A stretch of DNA of 27,086 nt from an uncultured Dorea sp. (GTDB lineage: Bacteria; Bacillota; Clostridia; Lachnospirales; Lachnospiraceae): positions 1 through 27,086 of the forward strand of contig CAJUFA010000035.1 in the NCBI GenBank assembly GCA_910585725.1. The letters run 5' to 3'. Each line of letters begins with the position of its first letter. Within the stretch, counting starts at the first letter, position 1. Shown one piece after another: positions 6,959 to 14,009 of this stretch. Both the position numbers and the translations under genes were made by a program. Below the pieces are notes generated by a model. It was not told the origin of the DNA. It searched no databases and saw only the letters and a program-made list of their open reading frames with translations.

Positions 6959-7174
6959 ATGACGATGAGAGAGATATGGGAAGCTGTTAAAGACTTTTTT
7001 AGAAGAGACTGGACGCCGGCGGAGAAGGTGCTGGTAATTTTGTGCTGTATTCTGTTTGGAGTGATCAAAGGATTCTGCCTTGCGCCGATTAAGAGAGGAA
7101 TCAAATGCGGCTGCAACAACGGCAATTCTTATATTACGAATGAAGAAGGAGAATGGATCGAGGACGAAGAGTAG
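6959..7174 (+). CDS. Small one-helix membrane protein of unknown function
   Basis: 71 residues from ATG 6959, selected by CAGGAGG (6945-6951) 7 bp upstream. An in-frame ATG at 6923 lacks such a site. The N-terminal half is amphipathic and charged (IWEAVKDFFRRDWTPAEK). One hydrophobic helix follows (VLVILCCILFGVIKGFCLAP), then the basic KRGIKCGCNNGN and an acidic tail, EEGEWIEDEE. This looks like a small inner-membrane protein with the basic side in the cytosol. I do not recognise a function. A TATAAT at 6882-6887 is a candidate -10 without a clear -35. The glnA leader begins directly after the stop, so read-through into glnA is possible. Confidence 0.7.
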   Translation: MTMREIWEAVKDFFRRDWTPAEKVLVILCCILFGVIKGFCLAPIKRGIKCGCNNGNSYITNEEGEWIEDEE

Positions 7175-7180
7175 GAGACA

Positions 7181-7257
7181 TTCACTTTGGAAGAATAGAA
7201 GAAGGTATTCGAGTGAAACAATGGCGTTTTCATCATAGGATGGGAGCGCCCATTTTT
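7181..7257 (+). promoter_or_regulatory. Tandem hairpin leader with terminator upstream of glnA
   Basis: First stem: TTCACT (7181-7186) with AGTGAA (7212-7217), with an inner pair GAATA (7193-7197)/TATTC (7206-7210). Second stem: 11 bp, GGCGTTTTCAT (7223-7233) with ATGGGAGCGCC (7240-7250) including G-U pairs. It has the six-base loop CATAGG and five Ts at 7253-7257, so it is an intrinsic terminator. Two hairpins with the second doubling as terminator, in front of glnA with an ANTAR gene downstream, is the arrangement of ANTAR antitermination targets. The loops do not fit the A1/G4 hexaloop rule exactly. Confidence 0.55.
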
Positions 7258-7339
7258 ATATCAGGACAAGGTGCGTCTGGGATCATGATCCGGCATTATG
7301 AATCATAGTTTAGATATCGTGTCTCGGGAGGAAGATGGA

Positions 7340-8671
7340 ATGAATAATTATACAAAGCAAGATGTCATGAGGATGGCGGAAGAGGAGGACGTCGGGTTTA
7401 TCCGCCTGCAGTTTACAGATATATTCGGGACGCTGAAGAATATTGCGGTTACGGCCAATCAGCTTGAGAAAGCGCTGGATAACAGGGTCATGTTTGACGG
7501 TTCTTCTATTGAAGGCTTCACAAGAGCGGAAGATTCGGATATGTATCTGTATCCGGATACGAACACTTTTGAGATATTTCCGTGGAGACCCCAGCAGGGT
7601 AAAGTGGCGCGGCTGATCTGCGATGTATATCAGGCGGACGGCAGAGTTTTTGAGAGCGATCCCAGATACGTTCTGAAGAAAGTGGTGTCGGAAGCGGAGG
7701 CTATGGGATATGAATTCAATGTGGGACCGGAGTGCGAATTCTTCCTTTTCCACACGGATGAGGACGGACTTCCCACTACCATATCCCATGAAAGCGCGAC
7801 ATATTTTGACCTGGGGCCGATGGATCTTGGAGAGAATGCGCGCAGGGATATAGTGCTTACTCTGGAAGAGATGGGATTTGTCATAGAGTCCTCTCATCAT
7901 GAGGTGGCGCCGGCGCAGCATGAGATAGATTTTAAGTATGATGAGGCTCTGGCGACTGCAGATAATATTATGACCTTTAAGATGGTAGTAAAGACGATAG
8001 CAAAGAGGCACGGACTTCATGCTACGTTTATGCCGAAACCGAAGTATGGGGTTCATGGTTCGGGAATGCATACCAACATGTCCCTCAGCCGGGACGGCGT
8101 CAATATATTTGCAGATGCCGGGGACGAGAGAGGATTGAGCAGAGAAGCTTATTATTTCATCGGAGGGCTTATGAAACACATGAAGGCGATCACCTTCATC
8201 ACGAATCCGCTGGTGAATTCTTATAAGAGGCTGGTTCCCGGTTACGAGGCGCCTGTATATATTGCCTGGTCGGCCAGGAACCGGACTCCGCTGATCCGGG
8301 TTCCGGCCTCAAGAGGAGCAGATACCAGGATCGAACTTCGAAGTCCGGATCCGTCGTCGAACCCGTATCTTGCTCTGGCGGCGTGCCTTGCGGCGGGGTT
8401 GGACGGTATCAAGAATGAGATCATGCCGCAGCCGAGCGTGGACTGTAATATCTTTGAGATGACGGACGCCCGGAGAAAGGACGCGGGGATTGAGGCCCTT
8501 CCGGGAAGTCTTCTCGAAGCGGCGGAGGAATTCAAAAAGGACGCGTATATCCGTGAGGTGATGGGAGAAGATCTGGCGGGGAAATACATCCGGGCGAAGG
8601 AAAAGGAATACATGGAGTATCAGGCTCAGGTGACGGATTGGGAGATCGGCAGATATTTACATCGGATATAG
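7340..8671 (+). CDS. glnA: Type I glutamine synthetase
   Basis: 443 residues from ATG 7340, chosen because GGGAGG (7326-7331) is 8 bp upstream and this gives the normal length of Gram-positive GSI. It makes glutamine from glutamate, ammonia and ATP in the cytosol as a dodecamer. Visible signatures are the MFDGSSIEGF loop, GPECEFFLF metal-binding glutamates, HHEVAPAQHEIDFKY, the GSGMHTNMSL ATP/ammonia-site histidine, NPLVNSYKRLVPGYEAP, and the RIELRSPDPSSNPYLALA arginine loop. No Tyr-adenylylation site of the GSI-beta type is apparent, consistent with GSI-alpha. It heads a row of ANTAR regulator, dapF and dapL, and is probably controlled by antitermination in its leader. Confidence 0.97.
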   Translation: MNNYTKQDVMRMAEEEDVGFIRLQFTDIFGTLKNIAVTANQLEKALDNRVMFDGSSIEGFTRAEDSDMYLYPDTNTFEIFPWRPQQGKVARLICDVYQADGRVFESDPRYVLKKVVSEAEAMGYEFNVGPECEFFLFHTDEDGLPTTISHESATYFDLGPMDLGENARRDIVLTLEEMGFVIESSHHEVAPAQHEIDFKYDEALATADNIMTFKMVVKTIAKRHGLHATFMPKPKYGVHGSGMHTNMSLSRDGVNIFADAGDERGLSREAYYFIGGLMKHMKAITFITNPLVNSYKRLVPGYEAPVYIAWSARNRTPLIRVPASRGADTRIELRSPDPSSNPYLALAACLAAGLDGIKNEIMPQPSVDCNIFEMTDARRKDAGIEALPGSLLEAAEEFKKDAYIREVMGEDLAGKYIRAKEKEYMEYQAQVTDWEIGRYLHRI

Positions 8672-8724
8672 TTACCGGTATATCATTGCATTAGGGAGCG
8701 TAGTAGACGGCAGGAGGTGTGAGT

Positions 8725-9270
8725 TTGGTTGGTATTATTGTAGTATTTCCGAACAGGGATAATGCAGCCAATATTCGTAACCTGTTAGTGCGGGGCGGGC
8801 TGAATGTTACCGGCGTCTGTACCACGGGGGCCCAGGCTCTGAATTATGCGGATGCGGCGGATGACGGGATCGTGGTTTGCGGTTATAAGATGAAGGATAT
8901 GATGTATACGGAGCTAAGGGAATATCTGTCAGACCGCTTTGAGATGCTCCTGGTAGTATCTCCGGACAGATGGAATGAAGAGAACCCGGAAGGGGTCGTG
9001 GGGCTTTCTATGCCCGTCAAGGTATATGATTTGATGAATACGATGGAGATGATGCTTAAGTCCGTGGAAAGAAAGCGCAAGAAGCGGAGGGCGGGTCTGA
9101 AGAATCGGAATCCAAAGCAGCAGGAATTCATTACACAGGCTAAAGAATTATTGATGACGCGGAAGCATATGTCGGAGACGGAAGCCCATAAGTACCTGCA
9201 GAAGAGCAGTATGGAGAACGGAACCAACATGGTGGAGACGGCACAGATGGTTTTACGGGTGATGGCATAA
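8725..9270 (+). CDS. ANTAR-domain RNA-binding regulator with degenerate receiver
   Basis: 181 residues from TTG 8725, which is 7 bp from CAGGAGG (8711-8717); the GTG at 8719 is only 1 bp from it. The N-terminal receiver-like domain (about 1-120) has VGIIVVFPNRDNAANIRNLL. The phospho-acceptor region reads DDGIVVCGYKM, where the usual Asp is a Cys, so phosphorylation by a kinase is unlikely. A basic linker (RKRKKRRAGLKNR) leads to a C-terminal ANTAR three-helix domain with the motif AKELLMTRKHMSETEAHKYLQ. ANTAR proteins stabilise RNA antiterminator hairpins. The gene sits directly behind glnA as in the clostridial glnA-nitR arrangement, so the likely target is the glnA leader. The ending ATG-GCA-TAA is duplicated just downstream. 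Confidence 0.88.
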   Translation: MVGIIVVFPNRDNAANIRNLLVRGGLNVTGVCTTGAQALNYADAADDGIVVCGYKMKDMMYTELREYLSDRFEMLLVVSPDRWNEENPEGVVGLSMPVKVYDLMNTMEMMLKSVERKRKKRRAGLKNRNPKQQEFITQAKELLMTRKHMSETEAHKYLQKSSMENGTNMVETAQMVLRVMA

Positions 9271-9292
9271 AAACAAGATGGCATAAAACAGG
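9261..9292 (+). repeat. 16-bp tandem duplication over the stop of the ANTAR gene
   Basis: GATGGCATAAAA occurs at 9261-9272 and again at 9277-9288 with a period of 16 bp. The repeat copies the last codons and stop of the ANTAR gene into the intergenic space before dapF, and looks like a simple slippage event. Confidence 0.6.
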
Positions 9293-9313
9293 GAAAGAAA
9301 GGAAGTTTAAGAG

Positions 9314-10147
9314 ATGAGATTTACAAAGATGCAGGGGTTGGGAAATGATTATGTCTATGTGAATTGTATGGAAGAGAAGGTGGAGAATCCCTCGGAAGCG
9401 GCGAAGCGTGTAAGCGACAGGCACTTTGGGATTGGTTCGGACGGCTTGATTCTGATCTGTCCCTCTGAAAAAGCGGATTTTGAGATGGCGATGTATAATG
9501 CCGACGGTTCCAGAAGCGAGATGTGCGGAAACGGGATCCGATGCGTTGCGAAATACGTCTATGATTACGGTCTTACGGATAAGACGAGCATATCTGTGGA
9601 GACACTTGGAGGGATCAAATATCTGGATCTGACGGTAGAAGACGGGAAAGTTTCGCTTGTGAGAGTAGATATGGGAAGACCAGAGTTTAGGGCGGATCAG
9701 ATCCCGATTATCTGTGAAGCAGAGGTAATCGACGAGCCTATCGTAGTGGACGGAATGGAATACCGTATAACGGGTGTGTCCATGGGGAATCCTCATGCGG
9801 TTGTCTTCCTTGAGGATTTAGAAGGGCTTGATATTGAGAAGATCGGGCCGAAGTTTGAGAATCATGAGAGGTTCCCGAAGAGGATCAATACGGAGTTTGT
9901 CCGGGTGATCGATCGTGGGATGATCGAGATGCGGGTGTGGGAGAGAGGATCCGGCGAGACGCTTGCCTGCGGGACAGGCGCCTGTGCTGCGGCTGCGGCA
10001 AGTATTCTGAACGGTCTGGCAGAGCGCAGAGTTACTGTGAAACTGCGGGGAGGCAGCTTAACCGTGGAGTGGGATGAGGAATCCGGCAAGATCTACATGA
10101 CCGGGCCGGCGGAGGTTGTCTTTGATGGTGAGACAAAGCTGATCTAG
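9314..10147 (+). CDS. dapF: Diaminopimelate epimerase
   Basis: 277 residues, the normal length. It converts LL- to meso-diaminopimelate in the lysine and peptidoglycan pathway. The two catalytic cysteines of the two-base mechanism are visible: Cys71 in SEMCGNGIRC and Cys219 in LACGTGACAAA. Other family motifs are MQGLGNDYVYV near the start, HFGIGSDGLILI, and SMGNPHAVVF. The ribosome binding site is the AAAGGAAG tract before ATG 9314. It is followed after 19 bp by dapL, whose product makes its substrate, so the pair completes the aminotransferase route to meso-DAP. Downstream of glnA and its regulator, it links nitrogen assimilation to wall and lysine synthesis. Confidence 0.97.
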   Translation: MRFTKMQGLGNDYVYVNCMEEKVENPSEAAKRVSDRHFGIGSDGLILICPSEKADFEMAMYNADGSRSEMCGNGIRCVAKYVYDYGLTDKTSISVETLGGIKYLDLTVEDGKVSLVRVDMGRPEFRADQIPIICEAEVIDEPIVVDGMEYRITGVSMGNPHAVVFLEDLEGLDIEKIGPKFENHERFPKRINTEFVRVIDRGMIEMRVWERGSGETLACGTGACAAAAASILNGLAERRVTVKLRGGSLTVEWDEESGKIYMTGPAEVVFDGETKLI

Positions 10148-10166
10148 AGGAAAAGGAGAGACGATA

Positions 10167-11381
10167 ATGTTTAAAGTAAACGAAGACTATCTGAAATTGC
10201 CGGGAAGTTATCTTTTCTCGACGATAGGTAAGAAAGTGGCGGCATTCCAGGAGGCGAATCCGGATAAAAGTATCATCCGTCTTGGGATCGGAGATGTGAC
10301 CCAGCCGTTGGCGCCGGCGATCATTGAAGCTTTGCACGGCGCGGTGGATGAGATGGCGCATGCAGAGTCGTTCCGCGGGTATGCGCCGGATCTTGGATAT
10401 GAATTTTTAAGAAGCGCCATTGCGAAGAATGATTACCGGGACAGAGGCTGCGATATTCAGGCGGATGAGATATTCATCTCCGACGGGGCAAAATGCGATT
10501 CCGGCAATATTCAGGAGATCTTTGCGAGGGATAACAGGATTGCCGTGTGTGATCCGGTGTACCCGGTGTATGTGGATACGAATGTAATGGCAGGACGTAC
10601 GGGTATTTATGATCAAGATAAAGAAACGTGGAGCGACGTGATCTATATGCCTTGTACAAAGGAGACGGATTTTGCGCCGGCGCTTCCGAAAGAGACGCCG
10701 GATATCATCTATCTGTGTTTCCCGAATAATCCCACCGGATCGACGATAACCAGGGCGCAGCTTCAGGAATGGGTAGATTATGCTAACAAAGCCGGGGCGG
10801 TTATTATCTACGACGCGGCCTATGAAGCATATATAACCGAAGAGGATGTCCCGCATACGATCTATGAATGTGAAGGGGCGAGGACCTGTGCGGTCGAGCT
10901 GAGAAGTTTCTCCAAAAACGCAGGATTTACAGGCGTAAGGCTTGGAGCTGCGGTAATCCCTAAGGATGTTAAGTGCGGGGATGTGACGCTCCATTCTCTA
11001 TGGGCGAGGCGGCATGGTACGAAATATAACGGCGCTCCATACATTGTGCAGAGGGCCGGCGAAGCAGTCTATTCCGAGACGGGAAAAGCGCAGCTAAAGG
11101 AGCAGATCGCGTATTATATGAAGAACGCCAGAGTGATCTATGAAGGGCTCAGGTCCGCAGGATATCAGGTATCCGGCGGTGTGAATGCGCCTTATATCTG
11201 GCTTGAGACGCCGAAGGGCATGTCATCCTGGGAATTTTTTGACTATCTGCTTGAGAGGGCGAATGTGGTCGGAACGCCGGGATCCGGATTTGGACCAAGC
11301 GGAGAGGGGTATTTTCGCCTGACTGCTTTTGGTTCTTATGAGAACACCGTAGCGGCGATCGAGAGGATCAAAGAGATTTAA
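10167..11381 (+). CDS. dapL: LL-diaminopimelate aminotransferase
   Basis: 404 residues, the usual length. A fold-type I PLP aminotransferase that makes LL-diaminopimelate from tetrahydrodipicolinate and glutamate in one step. Supporting motifs: LGIGDVTQPLAPAII near the N-terminus, ISDGAKCDSGNIQEIF, YLCFPNNPTGS, the PLP lysine Lys250 in ELRSFSKNAGFTGVRLG, and WARRHGTKYNGAPYIVQ. The arrangement dapF-dapL with 19 bp between them suggests one transcript. Its presence points to the DapL variant of lysine synthesis, used by many Clostridia in place of the succinylase or acetylase branches. The ribosome binding site is AAAAGGAGAG before ATG 10167. Confidence 0.97.
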   Translation: MFKVNEDYLKLPGSYLFSTIGKKVAAFQEANPDKSIIRLGIGDVTQPLAPAIIEALHGAVDEMAHAESFRGYAPDLGYEFLRSAIAKNDYRDRGCDIQADEIFISDGAKCDSGNIQEIFARDNRIAVCDPVYPVYVDTNVMAGRTGIYDQDKETWSDVIYMPCTKETDFAPALPKETPDIIYLCFPNNPTGSTITRAQLQEWVDYANKAGAVIIYDAAYEAYITEEDVPHTIYECEGARTCAVELRSFSKNAGFTGVRLGAAVIPKDVKCGDVTLHSLWARRHGTKYNGAPYIVQRAGEAVYSETGKAQLKEQIAYYMKNARVIYEGLRSAGYQVSGGVNAPYIWLETPKGMSSWEFFDYLLERANVVGTPGSGFGPSGEGYFRLTAFGSYENTVAAIERIKEI

Positions 11382-11416
11382 ACTTTGTTCCCGATATTTT
11401 CGGAAAGGAGTCAGCA

Positions 11417-12397
11417 ATGATACGGATTGCGGAAGAAAGGGATCTGGAGAGGATCAATGAATTAAGAAGACAGGTAAATGATATTCATGTCAAGGGACGC
11501 CCGGATATATTCAAGCCGGGCTTTGGACAGGAAATGCAGGATCTGGCGCGGGAGATATTAAAGGGAGAAGAAAGCAGCATTATCGTTGCGGAAGAAGACG
11601 GCAATATCTGTGGGATGGCATGTGTCGCCTATATCACAAAGCCGGAGTCGACGTACAACCTGGAGCGGAAGATCTATCATGTGGAAGAGATTGCCATAGA
11701 CGAAGGAGCCCGGCGCAAGGGAGTTGGCACAGAGCTGATGGAGTTTATGAAGCGGGATGCCGGAAAAAGAGGGTTCGACCGGATAGAGCTGGATGTGTGG
11801 GAATTTAATGAATCAGCAATAGGTTTCTATGAAAAGAACGGATTCGTTATGTTTCGAAGATTCATGGAATGCAGTGTTTCAGATATGATTTTTGCAGAGA
11901 CAGAACGATTGCGGTTAAGGCGGATGGAGCCGGCAGATTACGACGACTTATGCAAGATTCTGCAGGATGAAGAAGTCATGTACGCTTATGAAGGAGCGTT
12001 CAGCGACGAGGAAGTCAGAAGCTGGCTGGATAAACAGCTTGTCCGGTATAAGGAACACGGATTTGGCCTTTTTGCCGTCATTTTAAAAGAAACAGGCGAG
12101 ATGATAGGTCAGTGCGGACTGACTATACAGGACATTCCGGGGAAACAGGTTCTTGAGATCGGTTATCTGTTCCAGAAGAAATACTGGCGTCAGGGGTACG
12201 CAACGGAGGCGGCAAAAGCCTGTAAGGAATATGCGTTCACAGCGCTTAAGGCTGATGAAGTATTTTCCATTATCAGGGACAGTAATATCGCTTCGCAAAA
12301 TGTTGCAAAGCGAAATGGAATGACGCTGAGGGGGACATTCGTAAAGCATTACCGGGGTGTAGATATGCCCCATTATATATTTTCCGTGTTGAGATAA
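11417..12397 (+). CDS. Tandem GNAT acetyltransferase
   Basis: 326 residues made of two GNAT domains. Domain 1 (about 1-155) begins IRIAEERDLERINELRR and has the acetyl-CoA loop ARRKGVGTELM and the C-terminal AIGFYEKNGFVMFRR. Domain 2 (about 160-326) has the RimJ/RimL type start AETERLRLRRMEPADYDDL, the loop YWRQGYATEAA and SQNVAKRNGMTLRG. Both acetyl-CoA pyrophosphate loops look intact, so both halves may be active. It could acetylate a small amine, antibiotic or protein N-terminus; nothing in the sequence decides. It lies 35 bp after dapL with ribosome binding site GGAAAGGAG and could be the last gene of that operon. Confidence 0.85.
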   Translation: MIRIAEERDLERINELRRQVNDIHVKGRPDIFKPGFGQEMQDLAREILKGEESSIIVAEEDGNICGMACVAYITKPESTYNLERKIYHVEEIAIDEGARRKGVGTELMEFMKRDAGKRGFDRIELDVWEFNESAIGFYEKNGFVMFRRFMECSVSDMIFAETERLRLRRMEPADYDDLCKILQDEEVMYAYEGAFSDEEVRSWLDKQLVRYKEHGFGLFAVILKETGEMIGQCGLTIQDIPGKQVLEIGYLFQKKYWRQGYATEAAKACKEYAFTALKADEVFSIIRDSNIASQNVAKRNGMTLRGTFVKHYRGVDMPHYIFSVLR

Positions 12398-12441
12398 AGT
12401 GAAATCCGAAAGAGGATATTTAATATAACTATAAGTGTAAT

Positions 12442-12777
12442 TTGCTGAGCAAAAAGCAATTCGATGAATTCTTTCTGCCTTATCTGAAACAGACTGTAAA
12501 AAGACTGAATGAATTTCAGGGATCGACGTCCATTCATATTTGCGGAAATACCAGGGATCGTTGGAAAGAGGTGGTCGACGCAGGAGTCGTCAGATTTTGT
12601 ATTGAACAGGCCGGGGATAATCCCTGCGGTTACAACCTGTGACCTGGATGTACGACTCCCGTAGGGACTTCGAAAGAGAATATGACAGCGTTTATGAACG
12701 CTGCCGCGGTCTATGGAAAAGGCGCCAGAAAAGGGCGTATGCCGAGAGGAATGCAGGAGATTCTGGAAAAGAGATAG
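12442..12777 (+). pseudogene. Remnant of a UroD/MtaA-family methyltransferase gene
   Basis: Reading one frame from 12442 gives LLSKKQFDEFFLPYLK, then the zinc motif HICGN, then VDAGVVRFCIEQAGD. Next come NPCGYNL, an in-frame TGA at 12640-12642, PGCTTPVGTSKEN, and KGARKGRMPRGMQEILEK to TAG 12775-12777. This aligns with the C-terminal part of the intact paralog at 17365-18483 (ISKKQFDEY, HICGK, PAGFILNTGCQLPIGT, GARIGKMPKGI). About 250 N-terminal residues are missing. Some 45 codons are missing in frame after QAGD, and the TGA replaces a sense codon next to the second zinc Cys. With three lesions it is a decayed gene, not a recoded one. Confidence 0.85.
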
Positions 12778-12794
12778 ATAAAGCGGTTTTGAAT

Positions 12795-12817
12795 AATTAA
12801 TAGAAAATTCCTATAGT
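12795..12817. promoter_or_regulatory. Operator-like site, copy 1
   Basis: TAGAAAATTCCTATA at 12801-12815 matches TAGAAAATACCTATA at 21777-21791 in 14 of 15 positions. The two sites precede the two UroD-family transcription units. In this copy the dyad is weaker, with arms ATAG and CTAT around a 7-bp centre. It lies about 40 bp upstream of an extended -10-like TGATACGAT at 12856-12864, which has no good -35. That fits an activator-dependent promoter. Confidence 0.55.
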
Positions 12818-12928
12818 GTTATTGAAAATATCAATTAGGCTGAGCGCAATATTTATGATACGATAGATATGGAGGCGTATATAGTGATGCATCGGCATTG
12901 GAAAGGGAACGTAATCTTTTTGGTGGGG

Positions 12929-12955
12929 AAAGGACAGTGGCTGCGCTGTCTTTTT
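12929..12955 (+). terminator. Terminator-like hairpin in the leader of the UroD operon
   Basis: GGACAG (12932-12937) pairs with CTGTCT (12946-12951), extended by AAA (12929-12931) with TTT. The loop is small and five Ts follow at 12951-12955. It lies between the presumed promoter near 12860 and the first gene at 13058, so it could act as an attenuator. Confidence 0.5.
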
Positions 12956-12984
12956 CGCACCGTTTTTTGTGAATATTGCGGAGA

Positions 12985-13015
12985 CGGAAGATTTTAAGGC
13001 GGCAGCGATCTTCCG
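12985..13015 (+). promoter_or_regulatory. Second leader stem-loop before the first UroD-like gene
   Basis: CGGAAGAT (12985-12992) and ATCTTCCG (13008-13015) are a perfect 8-bp inverted repeat with a 15-base loop. It lies 30 bp upstream of the ribosome binding site GAGGAG (13045-13050). No T-run follows. It could be part of a regulatory leader together with the preceding terminator-like hairpin. Confidence 0.4.
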
Positions 13016-13057
13016 GGTTGAGATGAAATAAAATGAAGCGGAAAAGAGGAGATGATA

Positions 13058-13927
13058 ATGGCAGAGATGAAGGACTTTCAATGCACGTATAATAATTCTG
13101 CGGGAATCAGCGGCGAGGTGACAGAGGGGCTGAACCTTACGTTTCCGGACGCGTATCTGCATCGGGATACGTTGGCGGCGTTGTCAAAAGCGCTGAAAAA
13201 GCATGATAACGCGGCTTTCTGCGAACTGCCTTTCTGTCATACGGTGGAGGCAGAGGCGATGGGCGGAATTATTAATTATGGAAATGAGGTGACGGGGCCA
13301 AGGGCTAAGGAGTATATCTGCACGGCGCCGGAGGAACTGCTTAAACTGCCGGAGATTGACTTTTCTTCAGGAAGAATCCATGAAGTCCTGACGGCGTGTA
13401 AGATGCTCAGGGAAGAAGGAGAGCATGTGGTGATGCAGGTATCAGGGCCGTTTACCATATTGAACGTACTGATCGACGCGAAATATGTGTTTAAGGCAAT
13501 GCGCAAGAAACCTGAACTGATGAAGGAGATCTTTTGGAAACTCGGAAACGAGATCTTTAAATTTATGAAAGAGGCGAAACGTTACGGCGCAGATCTGATC
13601 AGTTATGCGGACTCTTCCGGAGGCTTGAATATCTTAGGCCCGAAGATGGCGGAACAGGTAGTAGAAGATTTTACCTATGAATTTATAAAAAAAGCGGAGA
13701 CACTGGCAGACGATCGGACGATGATACTGCTGTGTCCGAAGACGACTTTTGCCTTATTGGGAACGGGAAAGGCTGTTTTCCGGGATCATAAGCTCTCCGG
13801 GCCTATGGCGTACGGGGAAGGCTGTATCGAGATGAGGGGAAAGGTAAAGATTGCCGGACAGATGTGTATTAAGAATGTGGGATATCAGTTGGAGAATGCG
13901 GTATTTAAGGAGGTTGTACTTATATAG
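13058..13927 (+). CDS. Divergent UroD-fold protein lacking the zinc His and C-terminal Cys
   Basis: 289 residues from ATG 13058 (GAGGAG 8 bp upstream; ATG 13052 is too close). It aligns with the UroD/MtaA/CmuA family and with the neighbour at 14674-15687: LPFCHTVEAEAMGGII, QVSGPFTILNVLID, YGADLISYADSSGGLNILGPK. In the active-site strand the neighbour has IVHICG, while this protein has ILLCPK, so the ligand His is Leu224 and Cys226 remains. It ends about 45 residues early, just after a GQMCIKN segment, and so lacks the final Cys (ACG or TGC) ligand. It is the first gene before the corrinoid protein, so it may be a methyltransferase with an altered metal site or a non-catalytic partner. Family is confident, role is not. 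Confidence 0.8.
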   Translation: MAEMKDFQCTYNNSAGISGEVTEGLNLTFPDAYLHRDTLAALSKALKKHDNAAFCELPFCHTVEAEAMGGIINYGNEVTGPRAKEYICTAPEELLKLPEIDFSSGRIHEVLTACKMLREEGEHVVMQVSGPFTILNVLIDAKYVFKAMRKKPELMKEIFWKLGNEIFKFMKEAKRYGADLISYADSSGGLNILGPKMAEQVVEDFTYEFIKKAETLADDRTMILLCPKTTFALLGTGKAVFRDHKLSGPMAYGEGCIEMRGKVKIAGQMCIKNVGYQLENAVFKEVVLI

Positions 13928-14009
13928 TTTGCTCTATGCCTGAATCAGACGCAAAGGCAGATGTAGGAGAAACTATAGGAGTATGTGAAAAAGACAGGAG
14001 GAGTCAGAT

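Noticed and set aside
7310..8179. Long minus-strand ORF within glnA
   Set aside because: It lies wholly opposite the conserved glutamine synthetase frame, with no ribosome binding site or recognisable domain; it is an antisense shadow.
9261..9292. 16-bp repeat as a regulatory site before dapF
   Set aside because: It is a simple tandem copy of the end of the ANTAR gene and has no dyad or promoter character.
12640..12642. TGA as a selenocysteine codon in the UroD-family fragment
   Set aside because: The same fragment lacks its N-terminal two thirds and about 45 internal codons. The aligned residue in the paralog is Asn, not Cys, so simple decay explains the stop.
12895..12965. Possible cobalamin riboswitch before the UroD/corrinoid operon
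   Set aside because: GGGAA and GGTG words occur, but the conserved CCGCAACTGT-like core and the B12-box order are absent. The region is better described as a leader with a terminator-like hairpin.
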